Source: Hyphomicrobiales bacterium (lineage in GTDB: Bacteria; Pseudomonadota; Alphaproteobacteria; Rhizobiales; Xanthobacteraceae). Taken from it: a stretch of 64,000 nucleotides of DNA. Made by a program: the position numbers and the translations under genes. The notes beneath the pieces were generated by a model that made no database searches, had not been told where the DNA came from, and worked only from the letters and a program-made list of their open reading frames with translations. This document shows positions 61,498-64,000 of this stretch, piece after piece; the first letter of the stretch is position 1; each line of letters opens with the position of its first letter. Location: NCBI GenBank assembly GCA_003169835.1, contig PNAI01000048.1, positions 542 to 64,541 on the forward strand, read 5' to 3'.

Positions 61498-63561
61498 ATG
61501 ACCAGCCAACAGCCCGCCCTCACGGCTTCAAGCGACAATCCCTTCTTTGCCGTGTGGACGACGCCGTTTGGCGTGCCACCGTTCGAGCGCATCAGGCCTG
61601 AGCATTTTTCGCCGGCGTTCGAGCGCGCGTTCGCCGAACACGAAGAGGAGATCAAGGCGATTGCGGAGAATTCCGCGTCGCCCACGTTCGACAACACGAT
61701 TGTCGTACTTGAGTTGAGCGGGCAGGCACTTTCGCGCGTCAACGACGTGTTCGATGCGCTGGCTGGCGCGCACACCAATGCTGCACTGCTTGCGCTTGAG
61801 CGCGAGCTTTCGCCGCGCACGGCCCGGCACTGGAATACCATCCGCATGAACATGCAGCTGTTCGCACGCATCGATGAGCTGTTTCAAAAGCGTGACAAAC
61901 TTGGGCTGACGGGCGAGCAGGCGCGGGTGCTTGAGCGCTACCATACGAGTTACCGGCGCGCCGGCGCTGCTCTCGAAGGTGAGAATAAGAAAAAGCTTGC
62001 TGTGCTCACCGAGCGGCTGGCTTCGCTCGGCACGTCATTTTCGCAAAACGTGCTGGCCGACGAACAGGCCTATGTGCTCGTGCTGGAGAACGAAGACGAG
62101 CTTGCAGGCCTGCCCGATTTTGTGCGCGCGGCGGCGCGCGCGGAAGCCGAAGAGCGCCGGCATAGCGGAAAACACACGTTCACGCTGTCGCGCTCCAGCG
62201 TCGAACCTTTTCTGCGGTTCTCGGCGCGGCGCGATCTGCGCGAGAAGATTTACCGCGTCTGGATGGCGCGCGGCGAGGGCGGCGGGGCAACCGACAATGC
62301 GGGGATCATCGCCGAGACGGTGAAGTTGCGCGCGGAGCGGGCGAAGCTGATGGGCTATGAATCGTTCGCGCATTTCCGACTCGACGATGCGATGGCGAAA
62401 ACACCGCAAGCCGTGCGCACGCTGCTCGAACGAGTCTGGCAGCCCGCGCGGACACGCGCGCTGATCGATCGCGACGATTTGCAGTCGTTGGTGCAAGAAG
62501 AGGGCGGCAATTTCAAACTCGCGCCCTGGGATTGGCGCTATTACGCCGAAAAACTGCGAATTGTGCGCTGCGATGTCGACGAGGCCGCGGTCAAACCGTA
62601 TCTGCAGCTTGAGCGGATGATCGAAGCTGCGTTCGATACCGCGCAGCGGTTGTTCGGGCTTTCATTCGCGCGCGTGGATGTGCCGGTCTGGCATCCGGAT
62701 GTGCGCGCGTGGGATGTGCACGATGCGCAAGGCCGTCATCTGGGACTGTTCTTCGGGGACTATTTCGCGCGCTCGTCGAAGCATGGCGGCGCATGGATGA
62801 CCACACTGCGCGATCAGAAGAAGATTGACGGCGATACCCGACCGCTGGTGGTCAATGTGATGAATTTCAACAAGAGCGAGCCGACGCTCTTGAGCATCGA
62901 CGATGCGCGCACGCTGTTCCATGAATTCGGCCACGCGCTGCATGCGCTGCTCTCGGATGTGACCTATCCTATGATATCGGGCACCAATGTGTTCACTGAT
63001 TTCGTGGAGTTACCATCGCAGCTCTACGAACACTGGCTGGAACAGCCGCAGGTGCTGCGCCGCTTCGCCCAGCATGTGCGCACGGGCGAGGCGATGCCGG
63101 AGCCGCTGTTGGAAAAGCTGATCGCGGCGGGCAAATTCGATCGCGCGCGCGAGACGCTGGAATATCTCGGCTCGGCGTTTTTCGACCTCGACCTACATCA
63201 GGCGAATGCTGTGGGACTTTCGGCCAAAAAATTTGAAGAAACGGAGCTGAGCGCGCTCGGCATGCCGGCGGAAATCGCGATGCGCCACCGGCCGCCGCAT
63301 TTCGCGCATGTGTTTTCCGGCAACGGCTATGCGAGCGCCTATTACAGCTATCTGTGGTCGGAGGTGCTCGATGCGGACGCGTTCAATGCGTTCGAAGAGA
63401 CTGGCGACATTTTCGATCCCGCGACTGCAAAGCGGCTCAAGGATCACATCTACTCCGCCGGCGGCACGCGCGATCCGGAGGCTTTGTACATCGCGTTCCG
63501 TGGCCGGTTGCCGACGCCCGATGCACTTTTGCGCAAGCGCGGCCTTGCCGAGACGGCGTAA
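61498..63561 (+). CDS. M3-family metallopeptidase (oligopeptidase A / dipeptidyl carboxypeptidase type)
   Basis: A 687-residue zinc peptidase. The catalytic HExxH is H475-EFG-H479 in TLFHEFGHALHALL. The third ligand, Glu, is in FVELPSQLYEHW about 28 residues later. The C-terminal substrate-gripping region HVFSGNGYASAYYSYLWSEVLDADAF is typical of M3. There is no signal peptide, so a cytosolic peptide-degrading role is likely. The length fits Dcp/PrlC. The next gene starts 3 nt after its stop, suggesting a peptide- and glutathione-recycling unit. Confidence 0.93.
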   Translation: MTSQQPALTASSDNPFFAVWTTPFGVPPFERIRPEHFSPAFERAFAEHEEEIKAIAENSASPTFDNTIVVLELSGQALSRVNDVFDALAGAHTNAALLALERELSPRTARHWNTIRMNMQLFARIDELFQKRDKLGLTGEQARVLERYHTSYRRAGAALEGENKKKLAVLTERLASLGTSFSQNVLADEQAYVLVLENEDELAGLPDFVRAAARAEAEERRHSGKHTFTLSRSSVEPFLRFSARRDLREKIYRVWMARGEGGGATDNAGIIAETVKLRAERAKLMGYESFAHFRLDDAMAKTPQAVRTLLERVWQPARTRALIDRDDLQSLVQEEGGNFKLAPWDWRYYAEKLRIVRCDVDEAAVKPYLQLERMIEAAFDTAQRLFGLSFARVDVPVWHPDVRAWDVHDAQGRHLGLFFGDYFARSSKHGGAWMTTLRDQKKIDGDTRPLVVNVMNFNKSEPTLLSIDDARTLFHEFGHALHALLSDVTYPMISGTNVFTDFVELPSQLYEHWLEQPQVLRRFAQHVRTGEAMPEPLLEKLIAAGKFDRARETLEYLGSAFFDLDLHQANAVGLSAKKFEETELSALGMPAEIAMRHRPPHFAHVFSGNGYASAYYSYLWSEVLDADAFNAFEETGDIFDPATAKRLKDHIYSAGGTRDPEALYIAFRGRLPTPDALLRKRGLAETA

Positions 63562-63564
63562 CGC

Positions 63565-64000
63565 ATGGCTGATCTCCACAGCACCGGACATCGTCGCGGC
63601 GTGGTCGCGGCACCGCATGTGGCGGCTGCCGAAGCGGGGAGGGCCATTCTCGCGGAAGGCGGTAATGCGCTCGAAGCCATGGTGGCGATGGCCGCGAGTA
63701 TCGCCGCGGTCTATCCGCATATGAACCACATCGGCGGCGACGGCTTTTGGATGGTGCGCGATCCCAAGGGCCGCGTGCGCGCGCTGATGGGTGCGGGGTT
63801 TGCTGGCGCGAATGCGCGGCCGGAGCTTTATCGCGCGCATGAGACGATCCCGGCGCGCGGGCCGCTTGCCGCGCTCACGGTGCCGGGTGCGATCGGTGGC
63901 TGGATGCTTGCGCTGGAGCTTGCCAAGGCGCAGGGCGGGAAGCTGCCGCTCGACGTGCTGCTCTACACGGCCATCCGTCAGGCGCGCGAAGGCTATGTGG
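63565..64000 (+). CDS. Gamma-glutamyltransferase family protein (5' part, cut by window end)
   Basis: The first 145 codons are MADLHSTGHRRGVVAAPHVAA followed by AGRAILAEGGNALEAMVAMAAS, HMNHIGGDGFWMVRD and LTVPGAIGGW, the N-terminal pattern of the gamma-glutamyltransferase / Ntn-hydrolase family. The catalytic Thr lies beyond the window. No signal peptide is seen, unlike periplasmic Ggt, so a cytosolic acylase or transferase relative is likely. It is coupled to the M3 peptidase gene upstream. Confidence 0.85.
   Translation, partial: MADLHSTGHRRGVVAAPHVAAAEAGRAILAEGGNALEAMVAMAASIAAVYPHMNHIGGDGFWMVRDPKGRVRALMGAGFAGANARPELYRAHETIPARGPLAALTVPGAIGGWMLALELAKAQGGKLPLDVLLYTAIRQAREGYV

Overview
The window looks like chromosomal DNA of an alphaproteobacterium of the order Hyphomicrobiales, close to the Bradyrhizobium / Rhodopseudomonas / Xanthobacteraceae group. 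The signs are GC-rich coding sequence, dispersed palindromic repeats of the kind scattered through those genomes, many orphan tricarboxylate-type (TctC/Bug) binding proteins, an alphaproteobacterial-style che locus and a fused formate dehydrogenase beta subunit. This placement is inferred from sequence character and gene content. No phylogeny was computed.

Layout. 1-640: 3' end of a 23S rRNA, a 5S rRNA and two terminators. 680-6290: a tartrate/malate-type dehydrogenase, two divergent RidA proteins with an ArsR-type regulator, a glutathione transferase, a TPR-glycosyltransferase protein and an initiator tRNA. 6456-9740: a translationally coupled ABC importer of the nitrate/sulfonate/NMT1 type, read leftward. 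9871-10824: a band-7 membrane protein. 11267-17984: a chemotaxis locus (DUF2336 protein, CheR, CheB, CheA, CheY) facing a two-gene unit of a helical protein and an atypical response regulator.

18720-34777 is the most coherent block, an oxalate-to-formate-to-C1 catabolic region. It holds a TctC binding protein, a small Cache-domain periplasmic protein, an OxlT-like MFS carrier, a GntR regulator, oxalyl-CoA decarboxylase, formyl-CoA transferase with a Lys/Ala-rich tail, a 10-formyltetrahydrofolate hydrolase-like protein and formate-tetrahydrofolate ligase. A LysR gene then diverges from a two-subunit NAD-dependent formate dehydrogenase. Together these can import oxalate, activate it as the CoA ester, decarboxylate it, and send the C1 product either to tetrahydrofolate or to CO2 plus NADH. 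A stand-alone KdpD-type membrane domain and a TRAP permease pair lacking a binding protein follow.

37361-42181: a fluoride riboswitch with its crcB exporter, bioB, a split and frameshifted permease pair, a glutathione transferase and a KDG-type sugar kinase. 42365-46631: a copper block with a small secreted protein, an HMA-membrane-cupredoxin fusion and a CopA ATPase. 46665-50804: a zinc block headed by a perfect Zur-type palindrome, with a 53-residue His-rich membrane microprotein, ZnuC, ZnuB, a CobW-family GTPase and a WD40 protein, but no ZnuA.

50791-55970: a conserved 56-residue protein, an ornithine/lysine decarboxylase behind a long structured leader, a TIR-domain membrane protein paired with a secreted TPR protein, and a PEP-mutase/isocitrate-lyase superfamily enzyme. 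55989 to the end: a fatty acid desaturase, a ModA-like protein without a signal peptide, three orphan TctC proteins, a GlcG/HbpS protein, an M3 oligopeptidase and the start of a gamma-glutamyltransferase cut by the window edge. I see no insertion sequence, prophage or CRISPR array.
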